Part shown: positions 1 to 12,600 of the stretch, piece after piece
Layout of the letters: every line of letters starts with the position of its first letter
Position numbering within the stretch: position 1 is the stretch's first letter
Assembly: GCA_013433145.1 (NCBI GenBank)
Contig: CM024177.1
Coordinates: 10,306,110-10,370,109, forward strand
DNA: 64,000 nucleotides
From: Ascaris suum
Taxonomy: Eukaryota; Nematoda; Chromadorea; Rhabditida; Ascarididae
Reading direction: 5' to 3'
Position numbers and translations under genes: made by a program
Notes under the pieces: model-generated
Database searches by the model: none
Told to the model about the DNA's origin: nothing
The model's input: the letters and a program-made list of their open reading frames with translations, nothing else

Positions 1-20
1 TATATATATATATATATATA
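1..20. repeat. (TA)n microsatellite, cut by window edge
   Basis: Ten perfect TA units are visible and the tract probably continues to the left. It is one of six pure TA tracts in the window. Confidence 0.95.
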
Positions 21-2130
21 GACCGTCAAGATTATCCTATCGAGATTGAGGATAATCATAAGTGGTTGAAATCAGAAAAAACTTTTTCACACATTTTTCA
101 GCAATAATTTTTTTTTAACTTGAGTAGCTCTATTCACGAAAAATATTTTCCATAAGTTTTGTATCAATGATGAGATTCATTAAATAAACTGTCAAGCACT
201 CTTTCATATAGTCATTATTTGTTCACAACTAACTGATCGCATGAGTGGAATATAGGAAGCGCATATTTTGCAGATGTTCCGGCTGATTGTTGATCTGCTT
301 CGTTTGTTTTTTTTTTTTTCGTTAAACCATGGAATTGATTGTTGACATGTTTTCGATGAGCTTATTGTTTTTCAATATTTTCCATCCTTAGAAAGTCTAG
401 CATTAATTTGCAACATGACACATTGTCAGTTATTTCAGCATTTAAATTCCTATAGACTTGGTTCTTGTTCTTATCAATGATAGTTTATTTCTATATCTGC
501 TAGTTTTCTTCCTCCTGAAATTTTAACACTACAGTAATGATATGAAAATTATCTCTGCAGGCTAATTCTAGCCCGTTGCTTTAAACTTTCAAGTATTAAG
601 AGTAAAGTAATATTTTTCATGAGCAGAAAACAAGCGAAACTCACCACATTGCATTGCTTAATGCAAACTTTCATTGCATTGCTCGAAACAACGTTCCCAC
701 CCGTTACGATTGGCATCAATCGGCAATCGATTGTCACCAATATAATTGTCTAATTACCGTTGTTGAAAGTCGCATATACCAGATGACATTGACGAATGTC
801 AATTTGCTCTCATCGCATAGGTGAGTGTTTTGTATATGGCAGATACGCTTCAATGATTCTTTCATTGCGTCCGGATTCTATGTGAACATTTCTCTCTCGC
901 ATCACAATGCAACATATTACGTAGCGCGTTCAGATTCACTCATTCCGTAATTTTCAATCAAATTCAGTTTTATTGTTTCGCACTTAGTGAACAGTTGAAG
1001 TCGTGACGGAATAATGTGTCGGAAATCGAAAGAAACGCCGTTATTCCGGAGAGAAAATCAAAACTACGATGTAATCATAACTGTGCTCTTTGGATTGCGA
1101 ATTCGGAGCAAGAACTCCGGAAAAATACCGGAATTCCGATGTGTCCTCGCCATATTTAACTAAACACTTCACATTTTGGAAATATATTTGATACGGGCTT
1201 CATAGTTCAAAATTCTTCAGCCGAAAATAGACTAACAAAAGTATTGAAAGCGCTGAAAAAAACTGGCTGAAAGTACTGAATTTTTTTTCTTCAAACGTGC
1301 GATTTTCTCTATTTTCGGACACTTCGTGCATTTAGTGCAGCAATTTTCTGTTTCCGTTTCTCAACTTCCGTAAACCTTTTCTCTTCGTGATTTTTCGCTA
1401 CTTTTGGAAGAAGTTTTTCTTTTCCGCGTGACTCAAGCCTTAAATGAATGCTTATTGAACGAAACAATGACCGATCACATGGAATTCAACATCTACGAAT
1501 ATATCACACAAATGAACAAAATTTATCGAATGACACTGAGAGGATTTTCTTTTTTTTTTTTTTGGAAGGAATAGAATTGAGCAATACGATGTTTGTGTTT
1601 ATTCGATCAATAGCGAAAGTACTTTTACTAATCGAGCTAAGCGAATGCATTTTAGATAAAATTCATTTGCTTTGTTCAACAAATTCATAGATTTTTAAAT
1701 TATATTCGAGTATTGACTTAGATATTCTTTCGAGAATATAATGCTCGCCTATATTTTAAATTCATTTTGAATTTGTTGCCTTAATATTCAATAATAAGCA
1801 TTAAATTTGATAGGCGCATTCAAATTTGCTATGATTTGATCACTTCTTCTATAAGAGCAAGTTTGAAAATTTTTATTTGCAATATTATTGCCTTGCTCGC
1901 TTTTTTTTTTTGTTAAACGCGATATTGGTTGCTGGGAAACGAGCGAGTGGAAGCACAGCATTGCTATAATAATTGAGCACATTTGAAGCGTTAGAAACGA
2001 TATTATTGAAAATAAGAGTTGAGAATATTCATAATGAGGTGATTTCCGTTATTTCAATGTCGTCGCATTTTACTTTGATTTTAGGAAATGGGGAACATTT
2101 CTTGGCAACGTATATAAGGGAAAATCTTTT

Positions 2131-2170
2131 TTTTTTTTGAAGATATCTTTTAAGGTATCTTCAAAGAAAA
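2131..2170. repeat. Small inverted repeat (17-nt arms)
   Basis: The arms 2131-2147 and 2154-2170 pair at 15 of 17 positions around a 6-nt loop, and include part of a poly-T run. The function is unknown. Confidence 0.6.
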
Positions 2171-2510
2171 TTATCAACATTAATTTTTTTTTGTGATCGC
2201 TTTTGTGACTTTATTTTTAAAAATAGTGGAAAGTTGGATTCTTGTAGAAATTCAATCGTCTAAATATTTCATATTAGAACGATCGACCATTTAGTGTTTG
2301 CAATTAATCGAATGCTTTTTTTTTAATTCAGGAGTTTAACCTCTGCGATTTCCGGCGTAATTCTGGATTAATTCCAGCAACTCCATCTAGTTGGTCTTGA
2401 TCATACTTGGAACGCAGGGATATTACGTTTGCGATGAAAAAAATGATGCAAAATTTTGAATTTTTTAAGTTATTGGAGAATTAAGAGAAGTTTTTGTTGA
2501 ACTTAGTCGA

Positions 2511-2660
2511 AAGATGTAAAGCTGAGCCTAGGTTCCAGCAACTTATTGAATAATATTGAGAAGCTGATAAGTTGAATTTAAGTTCTAGAAAATTATTCAA
2601 TGATGTTAAGAAGCTGATAAGTTGAACCTGAGCTCTAGCAGCTTACTAAATAATACTGAG
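2511..2660. repeat. Tandem repeat, three diverged 50-bp units
   Basis: The units are 2511-2560, 2561-2610 and 2611-2660. They have exactly equal length and share the core AAGCTGATAAGTTGA (second and third units), the element TTCTAG/TTCCAG/CTCTAG and the ending AATAATATTGAG or close variants. Stops occur in the frames I followed, so the repeat looks non-coding. Confidence 0.8.
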
Positions 2661-3302
2661 GAACTCCATCTGTAATGCCACTAAGACGGTCGGAGATTGA
2701 CTGAAAGTGGAGGCCGGTTTTCTTCGGTGATTAACGCTATGGAAACAGATGCTTATTGGTGGTCATCATTGCTCACATAATTATCTTGCATCTCTTACTC
2801 AGATATTATAATATTCTGATATCATATCAAAGTCGAAGATATCGTTATTCGAGTTAATTGATAAAATAATAACGAATTTATGGCACATGATTTATGCTAT
2901 TTAAATTATTCAGCTGTATTATCAATATGAATAAAAAAGAAAGAATTTGCAACGAAATTTTCATTGAATTATTTGTAAGTTGGTAACTCTTTGCAATAAA
3001 GAAATATTCCAAAGTGTATATTTAATAATATTTTTCATATATGGTTTCGATATTGTATACACCTGTGATGCGGCTTTACTGCAACTTTATTAATATCCTT
3101 TCCTTGAATTTTGTTGCACACCTTATCATCTAATATTTCTTTAAATGAGTTTAGCTTACCTGCTCTTCAACCACTTTCATTGAATTGATGACTTAAAGGA
3201 AATAGATAATATGAGTGAGTGTTGTTGAAGGTAAGTTGTCTTGTAATTTTTTTTTAATAGTAGATCAAACGTTTTTATTGATCTTATGGCAGAACAACAG
3301 CA

Positions 3303-3323
3303 GGGGGGAGGTGGGGGAGGGGG
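3303..3323 (+). repeat. G-rich tract
   Basis: Runs of 6, 2, 5 and 5 G separated by single bases lie about 95 bases before the 3419 exon. Only three runs reach three or more G, so this is at best an irregular G-quadruplex candidate. Confidence 0.6.
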
Positions 3324-3418
3324 TCAGTAAAACGAACCATATGAGCAGCCGATACTGAAGAAAAAATACTTGAAAAAAGTGAGGCAATGTCCATAGTTTT
3401 AAATTATGCATATTTCAG

Positions 3419-3643
3419 AGGCTTCGAACAGAGAACCGTCTTCTACGTCAAAGGATAGATTATTTGGAGCAAGAGAGTTCAGCGCTCGCTGATCGCCTCA
3501 TAAAAGGCCAAGTGAATTTAGCACAAGAGGCGGAAAATTGTATGAGTATCTCACATGAACTACACAAACTTCGCGATATTAATTCGGATGCACATCGACG
3601 TCTCGAAGAAGCTTACGATACAATCAGGGAACTTAGCTGCAAG
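3419..3643 (+). CDS. EVI5: EVI5 exon a (75 codons)
   Basis: The acceptor is TATTTCAG and the donor is AAG|GTTAAT, both in phase 0. It encodes the first coiled-coil block after the TBC domain, from RLRTENRLLRQR to DTIRELSCK. This is the most conserved segment seen here, close to the vertebrate pattern of an ENxRLKQRIETLEKES stretch followed by SLADRLIQGQV. Confidence 0.95.
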
Positions 3644-6600
3644 GTTAATTCGAAGAACTTAATAAAAAATTTAAAACTTAATTAAGATTTATCTTTATCA
3701 AATATTAACTTCTGCAGTAAAGTAATTAGACAAATAATTTCATCTAAGCATTTATTTCGATTTTTATAATTTAGGAAATAATTGGTTTTTTTCTAATTGC
3801 AGTTTTTTTTTTTTTAAATTATCTCTAAGTGTATCACAAAAATTGTGGAATTATTGAATTTCAGCAATATGAAATCGATCATCGTGTGATTATCATACTT
3901 CAATATTTCCAACTTGAGAAACTTGAGCCTTTTTTTTTGGAATTCTTTCCTAACGTTTTTCCCACTCCATGAGAACGCTTGTGTTGATTTTCCATTATTC
4001 AAGAGAAATAAGTGTCTCTTTAAAAAAAAAGGAAATCATTTGAAAATTTTTCCTCTATGAATTTGTGCCTCATTGAAATTTTTTTGAAGAATTGTTGGAT
4101 AACCATATTTAAATGAACATTTATAAGGGGATTTTATTTACCGACTACAACGGCATATTCGTGTCTTTTTTTGAAGGGCTCTTTTCTTCTAGCTTTTCGC
4201 TATTTGCTTTCCATTCCTTAGAGAGTAGAGGTTATTAATCGGTTAGTTTTATATAGGTTTCGAGCGGAGAGAAACGTATGCAAACACTTTTTGAATCTTT
4301 GTTGCAATTAGTCGTTATAACCTCTTCCGGAATGAGCTTACCGGACGGATGGCGCTGGGGCACGGACGTTTCCACACTCATGTACAGATTTTGCTCTTTG
4401 ACAGGCTTACCGGTGCCACATATTTTTTCACGTATATACACATATATGTTTTCTTGCACGGCCATACGCGCACATACATACACAGCGTGCACACACATAT
4501 ACAGATGTACGGATGGCTTTTAGGTTGAAGCTGTCTATCAATAAATTTATGTCGTTCAGTACTGCTAGAAATCTGCGACTTGAGGACGCTAAATTTCAAC
4601 AGGCTAAAGAGCGTTTCGCGTACATTTTATCAGATGTGCTCGTTCTTTTTTTCAACTTCCGATATTAAAATTGCGAGAAATTAATTCAACTTCCTCGATT
4701 CATCTTGGCTTACCCATAGAAATATACGTCTGAAATGTCGATCTGTCCCGCTTTTTTTTTTTAATGTAAAACAACTAATTCTGATGACGTTATTTCCCTT
4801 ATTGTCGACGACAATATCGAATATTCAAAAAATGAGATCTATTTAAAGCGGATCTTCTCCTCAATTATTAAAAAACGATGTATTTTAAAAAGACGTCCTT
4901 AATTTTTTTTCTTTTTTTTCATGTTATTTGCAGAAAAATGACGGTTATATCGATACGGCCACACAAGTCGATGACACATCGATGATCGAACACATTCATG
5001 CATTACAGCAAGAATTGATTGAAACTCATGTGAGAGAAGCGGATAATGAAAACTCGATCAGGGATCTCAAACAGCGTATACAGGTTTTAATTCATTGATC
5101 ATCTTTGTGATTGCGTTTTATCGTTTCTTTAGATGTGCGTTACAGTGAGTATTTGAAGAGTCACTTTTGGCTAGTGGAAGATGTTCAGTTCAAATGGATG
5201 AGTGAGGGAAACCATTCTGTAGGCGAATCCATTTTGAGGAAAATTGTCATAAGGGGAGAGGGAAGATCTAGCAGGGGAAGGGGTTAAGGAGGAATTGAGT
5301 GAGAATCATATGATATTAATTAATTTCCTGGAACCATTGAGCTCAATAATGAAGTTTTAATGTGTATGCGTCAATGCTTCCCTTTTGTCTTTCTGCAACC
5401 TTTCATCAACCGTGCTCCAACTTCCTCCATTTTTTTTTTTTTTTTTTGAGATATTTCAATATGCATTCAATTTTTTTGCAATAGGATACTTTATGATGTT
5501 TGCAATTTCCATTCGTATAGATTTGGCCATTGAATTGTAAAATGGTCGTTTTGTTGTATTGGTGGCGATGGAACGTCACAATGGCGCTTCAATTATGATT
5601 GATTGTGTGAGTTGTTAGAATGTATGCTGTCTGTCTATGTTTGAAACCAGAAAATATAACCCACCACTCGTCTGTCATCAACCAATTTACTCTCTCATGC
5701 ACAACGAGAATAGATCATTGAATAGGGAGCGTTTATCGTTATAAAGTCATCAGTTATATAATGTATACCAAACCGGTGCCATATTTGAATTAAGAAAAAA
5801 AAACTACAATAAGCCCCATTCGTCAGTTATGTTTGATCAGAAAAAAAAAGAAGTTTATTCAATGAGAGGAAAGTTGATTGCAAACATCAACGGGGAATAT
5901 ATCAAAGAATGATTTTTATGATATTTACAAACGATAACATACTTACGAGACGAAATATTACCGCATATTACATTGATACCTTTCATAGGCATGAAAAATT
6001 GTATCACTTTGAGTGGAGAGATTGTGCATATTGCAAATATTTGTTTTATATTTCCACACCTGGTACATCTCCTCTCTATAGGTGATGCGTATAAAAAAAT
6101 TTATGAATATGCATAATAACGAAAGAAATTAAACGTTGAATAACATGATATAGAGGAAGTTGAATAACATAGAGCAAAAAATATGAACGGATTATAAGCA
6201 GTTGTGATATTTTCGCCGAATTGAATTAAGACTCAACGAGTTGATTAATCGTTTAATGGGATAACGAAATGAAACATCATGAATAATTATTTCTATATGT
6301 GAGCATTATTGATGAGCGATATGAAATGAAATAAAAATAAATGCTTTATTTTTATTTTATTAATAAAAACTAAAAGCCCTTATCTATAGTTGACTTGAAG
6401 TCATATTTTATTTCCGTTGCTAACTAAAAAGGAAATTTTTCGATCACATCAAATGTTTGAATAATCGTTATTTTTGCATAACTAGATAATTACATCGTCA
6501 TATTATGATATAGTGAAAGGGATCATGGAGTAATTTGCGTTTTAATTGCATATTTTGTCGCATTCAGCGATTATTTAGATGATCTTATTTCAAACGTTTT

Positions 6601-9600
6601 CAAATAACTATCGAATGTGGGATCGACTAATATTTTTGCGTTTGTGGAAAATTTCAATGATAATATTGGGCGAACATTTTTTATTCCTTTTTTTCTTTTC
6701 TTTTGAATTTTTTTTTAAATTTTATAAAATTATGACTCTTTATCCACTTCTATATTTTTATCTATGGCTTTGTCCGTTCCTATTTTCTCTTACAACTGGA
6801 TGCTTTAGTTTTCTTCATTTTCTTATGCGCTTTTGCAAAAATTCTTCACAGAAATGCGTCATGCTTGTAATTTTCTTCCATATTGGCTAAGTCACAAATA
6901 GCGAATCTATTGTAAAGTATTTATTTGCTGATTGATTATTTTGTATATTTGATTTTTTTTTTTGTTTAAAGGTTAAATGAAACACAAAAAAAAACTTATC
7001 TTGGTGGCTTATTTGGTTTCCTTCTCCACTGCTATGACTGGCCAGCTAAGAAAAGATAAAGAGTTGTAGTTCATCGAATGCAGTGTACAGGTTGGATGCC
7101 TACTTCACCTATTTATTTCATTGTTTTTTAGGAACTGGAACTATCAAATAAAAGGCTAAAAGAGCGGCCACCCGATGACGGTATTGCTGGACTACAAGAG
7201 GAATTAATTTCGGTGAAAATGCGTGAAGCAGAAGCGTCATTATCATTGAAGGAAATGCGACAAAGGCTAGCTGAGCTTGAACAACAATGGACTGTAAGTG
7301 ATTTATCATTTCTTCTCCACTCCTGTTTAGATTTAAAATATGGGTGATCAGTGTAATGCTGTCATTTTGATGTGATATGATTGAAAAAGTTCACTCGATT
7401 TTGACATGGTTGAATTGCAAGAGGGATTTATTTATGAACCACCGTGGAATATTATTCCAAAGAGAAAATTATAGTATTCGTATGTACTATTTTAAGTGGA
7501 TCCACATTGAACATTGTATATTATTGCTTCTTAATAAATATACTCTTATGGATCTTTAAATAATACTCCAGTAACAATTGTTCTCATCAGTGTTGCTTTT
7601 TCGTTCTTGAATAATTGAAGCGATTCACGAGGGAAGAATAATATTGTAGACGCGATCTTTTCACTCAGTAAGATAAAGACAAGTAAATTAATTTATCGTT
7701 CGTTGACTTATAAATTTCTTATTAAGCGCTCGGCGCTCGTCTATTTGGAGAATACGAATAAATTGATCCTCAAAAAAAAAAAAAAAATGGTATTCAATTA
7801 ATTCTTGAAGGTGCACCAATAGCTCGAATATTTATTTTTGCTTTCACGAATTTGAATGGCAAAATCATTTAGAGGGATATTGTGCATCTATTCAGCGAAG
7901 CGCACTCATCGGGGTATATCAAGTGGTAAAAAATTGCTCACCTCTTATTTGATTCTGAAATTCGTCACCCCCCCCCCTTCCTTCTCTCTTCCTCTTTCAG
8001 TAGAGAAAGACTTCAGCGACGGAGCTTCATTAATTAGCTTTTCATATTCGGATCTTAGTGCAGATCTGAAGCCAAACAGTGCAGATTGGCTTCAGGTTTG
8101 CACTTTTATACCTCCTTAGGTACCATTTGCGCATTCTACACTTTGTCTGTTCAAGTTGATGCATTTCAACAAAATTTTTTTTGAACATGAGAACATAAAC
8201 GTGAAAGAGAAATATTATATGTGGTCGTCATAAATAATTGATGTGGAGCCCAATCGTCTTGATTAGTTTGCGAAGAGGAGAATGGAGATTGGAGGGGCGG
8301 AGGGAGGGGGAGGGGGGAAGTGAATCAGCTGAACGACACATTATCTCAGCCTTAAAAATTGACCTGAAATTACATAAAAGTTACTTAAAATCAGGAGTCC
8401 TACTTAATTGTTGTACATAAGGAAGAAACGGAATAAACATTGATAGTGTTGCATCTATATTCATTTTTTTTTTCCTGCATTCCTTATATGCATTTCATCT
8501 CTTCGTTCTTCCGATGTTCACCTATGCGTCAATGAGAGTTGTTATTTGCTTACTCGATAAACTCACTGAAAAAGCTTATGCTTTTTCTTCACTTTTCCTG
8601 AAGTATTTTTTTCCCTGCAATTCCTGAAGTTTTTCCCACAATTCTCATGGAAACGCTCTATTTGGTGTTCTATTGATGCGGATTGTCGTTTATTCGTAAA
8701 ATATTCGTGATTTCTAATATACTTCAGATAAATACTTTTTTGCTTCCCCAAAAATATTCTATGGCCGTCGTGACTTAATCTAATCTACTCTAAGTACTAT
8801 AAGTAAAAATAGAACGTCGAAATTCTTTCCGTTATTTGAATTATTTTTTCGCCAAAACGAAAGCCTTAAGGTAATACTGCCTTTCTTGCGGGTAATTAAG
8901 CTTCTCTTCTGATGTTTTTTTCGTGTCTCACATCTAAGTGACCTTTCGTAGAACTCAAGTGATTATAGTAACGGCGTCGTAAATCTTCTTAGTTCTGCCT
9001 ATACAAATATTCCCACTGTTTTTGAAAAAAATTTCTGCTCTTTTTTTCTTTTATTTCTATGTAGTACTATTATTTCTATGTATCTGTCTACCTCTCCATT
9101 ATCTGTTTACCTGTCTGTATATCTTTACCTGTGTGTGTTCGTGTTTTATTACCTGGGACAAGGGACGAAGGTAATTTGTTCATTAGTGTTAGGAACGTTT
9201 GCTAAGATCGATAAGAAGGTACACACAACTCAACAAGATTCGCCGAATGTTTACAAAAAGGGAGAAAACCGTTGTTGCTTTTTTCTGTTCGCACTGTTGT
9301 CATTTCCTGTCACGCTGCCGATATTTGCGCAGGTACGGGAACGAGGTCGTTGGAGTGCTCCATCTTGAAGAACGCATTACACGTTGCCTCTTTAAATCCA
9401 CTCAATTGAAGCAGCTAAATAATAGTGAATATTGCTGAAGAGGTTTTCTCCGAACCTCTTCACTTGTTTATTAATAGATTTGTATGCCCGTATCCCCGGA
9501 AATTATCCCAATTTTAGTGGGTTCATAAAATCGATGAAAGAAAAGAGGTGAGATACTTGTCATAGATGTAAATGCTCTTTATCCTTAAAAGTTTCCTTGA

Positions 9601-12600
9601 GCAATGAATAGTGTTATATGAAGAGTTATTTTACCGGTCGCTTTGAGGAAGTAGAAATTTTTCGTTTGAGGGACTCAACAGAGAAATAATTTTTCAATTA
9701 AAAGTAAATTTTTCTGCATCAAATTCTTATCGAATTTAAAAAGATAGAGACGTACTTCGACGGGATACTTTGCAGCAAAAAAATTTGTCGGAAGTAGTTG
9801 ACTTTTGCTCAAATTTTTCTCCTCGCACGAATTTTAGAGAGGGAAATGGTTTTTGCTTCATAAATCACGTTTCACCCATTCACGTAAATTATCCTCGTAT
9901 ATTTAGGAGATAATATTAGGAGAATATGATCTTTTATATGGTAGACAGGTAGTTTATTTGCAACTAACGATCAATTAAATAACAGTTCGAAGCTGAATTT
10001 TATGCAAATTTCTGACATTTCATTTAATTGTTATGAGAAAAAAAAAAGAAATCAATAAATCAATAATCGGCCTGAAATTGATCAATTTTAGATTAAAATA
10101 TCCGAGTGATTTTAACGAGACGGTTCATAGTAGTTGTAAAGATTTATCATTCGCATTTCTTTAAATGATGGAACTTTTGAAAATTATAATTCGCTTATAG
10201 CCCCAGGGCTTTACTCAATGCTATACTGTATTCTATGGAATTATTAATATTAACCGCTGCTTCATTTTATAGAAATATGTACAAATACGGATGACAGATG
10301 GAAGTGCAGCCGTGAGAGGTGTTTTCGAAAGGACCACCTCGACGTGTAACGAAAACCCAAGCGCAAGTTGCAATGCTGAGAATTCACCTTCACCAACTCC
10401 TTCACAAGGTAATGCTCTGATCCTGTACGATTTTATTACTTGTTGAGTGGTGTGAACCAGAAATTGTTTAGGACCTTCAAAAGGGATAAGTGAATGTGGT
10501 TTCACTACCTTCCGAAGCTTGATCTCCGCTTCACAAGTCTCTAGTAGATGATGATGATACAACTGCTTTATCAGTAATATTAGGTTGATTGTGTGGTTCT
10601 TTCTTATCGAGACGACACACAGCTGCTTCGTTGGGAAATATGGGCAATGTCTCGTTGGAAGGAAAAGTTGCAAAGAGATCCTTTCCTCACCCTCATCCTC
10701 TCCCACCTTTCTCGCTAAGAGGAACGGGAGTTTCGTCGAGGCTCGATCCTGTCGAATGGGACTCATGAAATTCAATGTCCGAATATGAACAGTTCAAAAA
10801 ATGATGCAGGGAAAGCATAGCAACTCTCAGAATCATTCGTAACACCGTATTAAAGTAAGAAAACCTAAAATCAATGAAGCACTACGTTTATACAAGTTTG
10901 AGTCGAAGGTTGGGCTATTGTGGGGCGGCTTTGTTGAAACACGACATTAACGAATAGACTTTGAAGGGTGGAGAAGGGGAGGGATGGGAGAGAGAGAGCT
11001 GGAGAGCTTTTAGAATAGCTAGCGGGAGCCTCGAAACGAGGATGCAATAACTAACGTACCTGCACCATGAGAAGACTAAACAAGTAAAAAGGATAATGGG
11101 TAAGGCAGGAGCCCTGCATCCGAAAATGCCTATTCCCTGTCATTGTCGACAGTTTCCTGATGTACTTATTAACAGTGATGATAGCAGGTTCTTTAACCTA
11201 AATAAGGTAAGCAAATGACACCTGTTGATCATCTGCTAGACTCTTGCTTCCTTTTAGGTTCAATGGGTGCCCCTCAGGGGCAGCAACAACAGTCTTCACC
11301 GCCACTATCGTCGAGTGCTCCACAGAGTGCACGGCAACGCCTTGCAAAGTTGACCGCATCGTTAATTGGTGTTGCGAGCGCTGAATGCATGGATGGTGGA
11401 TCGGAATCGGGTAAGTCGTATTCCTGTACGGACAAAATCCTATACTTGCCATGTTGGTTCTGAATGTCAGACAACTTCATAACATTTAGCATAGGGAGAG
11501 AATTTTTGAGAGGGGTGTTTTTAATCAGGCTTCTACTATAGGTTCATTGAATGCTAGCTTTTTATCGTCCTTTTTTTTTATAACGCGGGAATGGATTCTA
11601 TCTGTTTCTTATACTTTGCTGCAAAGATTCAAACTAATCGTTATTTTCGCTCAGAAATTACTTTCCTTATGAAATTTGGATTCGAATAGAGCAAAGAAAT
11701 CAGATTCGTTCAGGACAGTGCTAGGGCTCTTTGATAACGTCGTCTTTCGCTTTTCACAGGTCAACCTTTTCTTCATTTTTGAATGAAGGTTACTTCTGAT
11801 TAGTCACAGGTAGAGATTCTTTTTCTTGTATGCAGCTGGCGTTATTTTCTAAGGTGGTGCAGTAGAGTTTCATCATTCTTCTTCAAATATGCGCCATCTC
11901 GGGGGATCTGAATTTGTCTAAGCCATCCTTTTTCGTTGAACCTTTTCTATTCTTCAAATACACCCTAGTTTCGCGATCTGCTAACACTGTAAACTTCGCA
12001 ACTTAAATGTGGGAAAGAGGTAGCCTCTAGTTACTACCGAACTGTTAATGCTTTCTGTAAGTTTTTAGTGAGGGAATTAGAGGACCAACTGATGGGAGTG
12101 AGGATTCGTGAAGCCGATACAGTAGCTGAATTGAAGGAAATGCGACAAAAAGTTATGGAGCTTGAAACACAGGTCAGTTCGTTTTCTTTTTTTTTAAATC
12201 TTCTTCAAATGAGGCCCTTCAGTTAAGTGCCTCAAGATATAATTTTGCTTTAGTGATAGCAAGTGATCAAGTAATCATTCGCTTCCTGGAATTTTTGATG
12301 CCTTATAGCTGTTAAGGAAGACATAAGGGGATTTGTCTGAAGAAGAAAAAAGAAGGAAAGAAAATCGCATGAAGAGCATTCCTTCATGCGATTTTCTTTG
12401 TTTCTTTTTTCTTCTTCGGTATGTAATTGATGTTGTATTGATTTCCACATATGGGACTACTTGATTCGTGAAATATCGCTATCGGCAATGGCTATTCGAT
12501 TTGGCTAATAGAGAGAATTGGAGCATCGGAAATGACAGCCAAGAGAATTCACAGACTCAATATTTGCGTTCTTTTATCGCTGAAAGTGTTTTCAAATGGG

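Larger units (their letters stand above)
21..3418 (+). other. Non-coding stretch upstream of first visible EVI5 exon, probably intron
   Basis: No TBC-domain coding sequence is visible here on either strand, and the next EVI5 exon begins in the middle of the protein. The simplest reading is that most of this is the 3' part of a long intron. It holds poly-T runs, a small hairpin (2131-2170), a 3 x 50-bp tandem repeat and a G-rich tract. One open stretch at 606-820 ends at a good splice-donor sequence, but I do not recognise the peptide. Confidence 0.6.
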
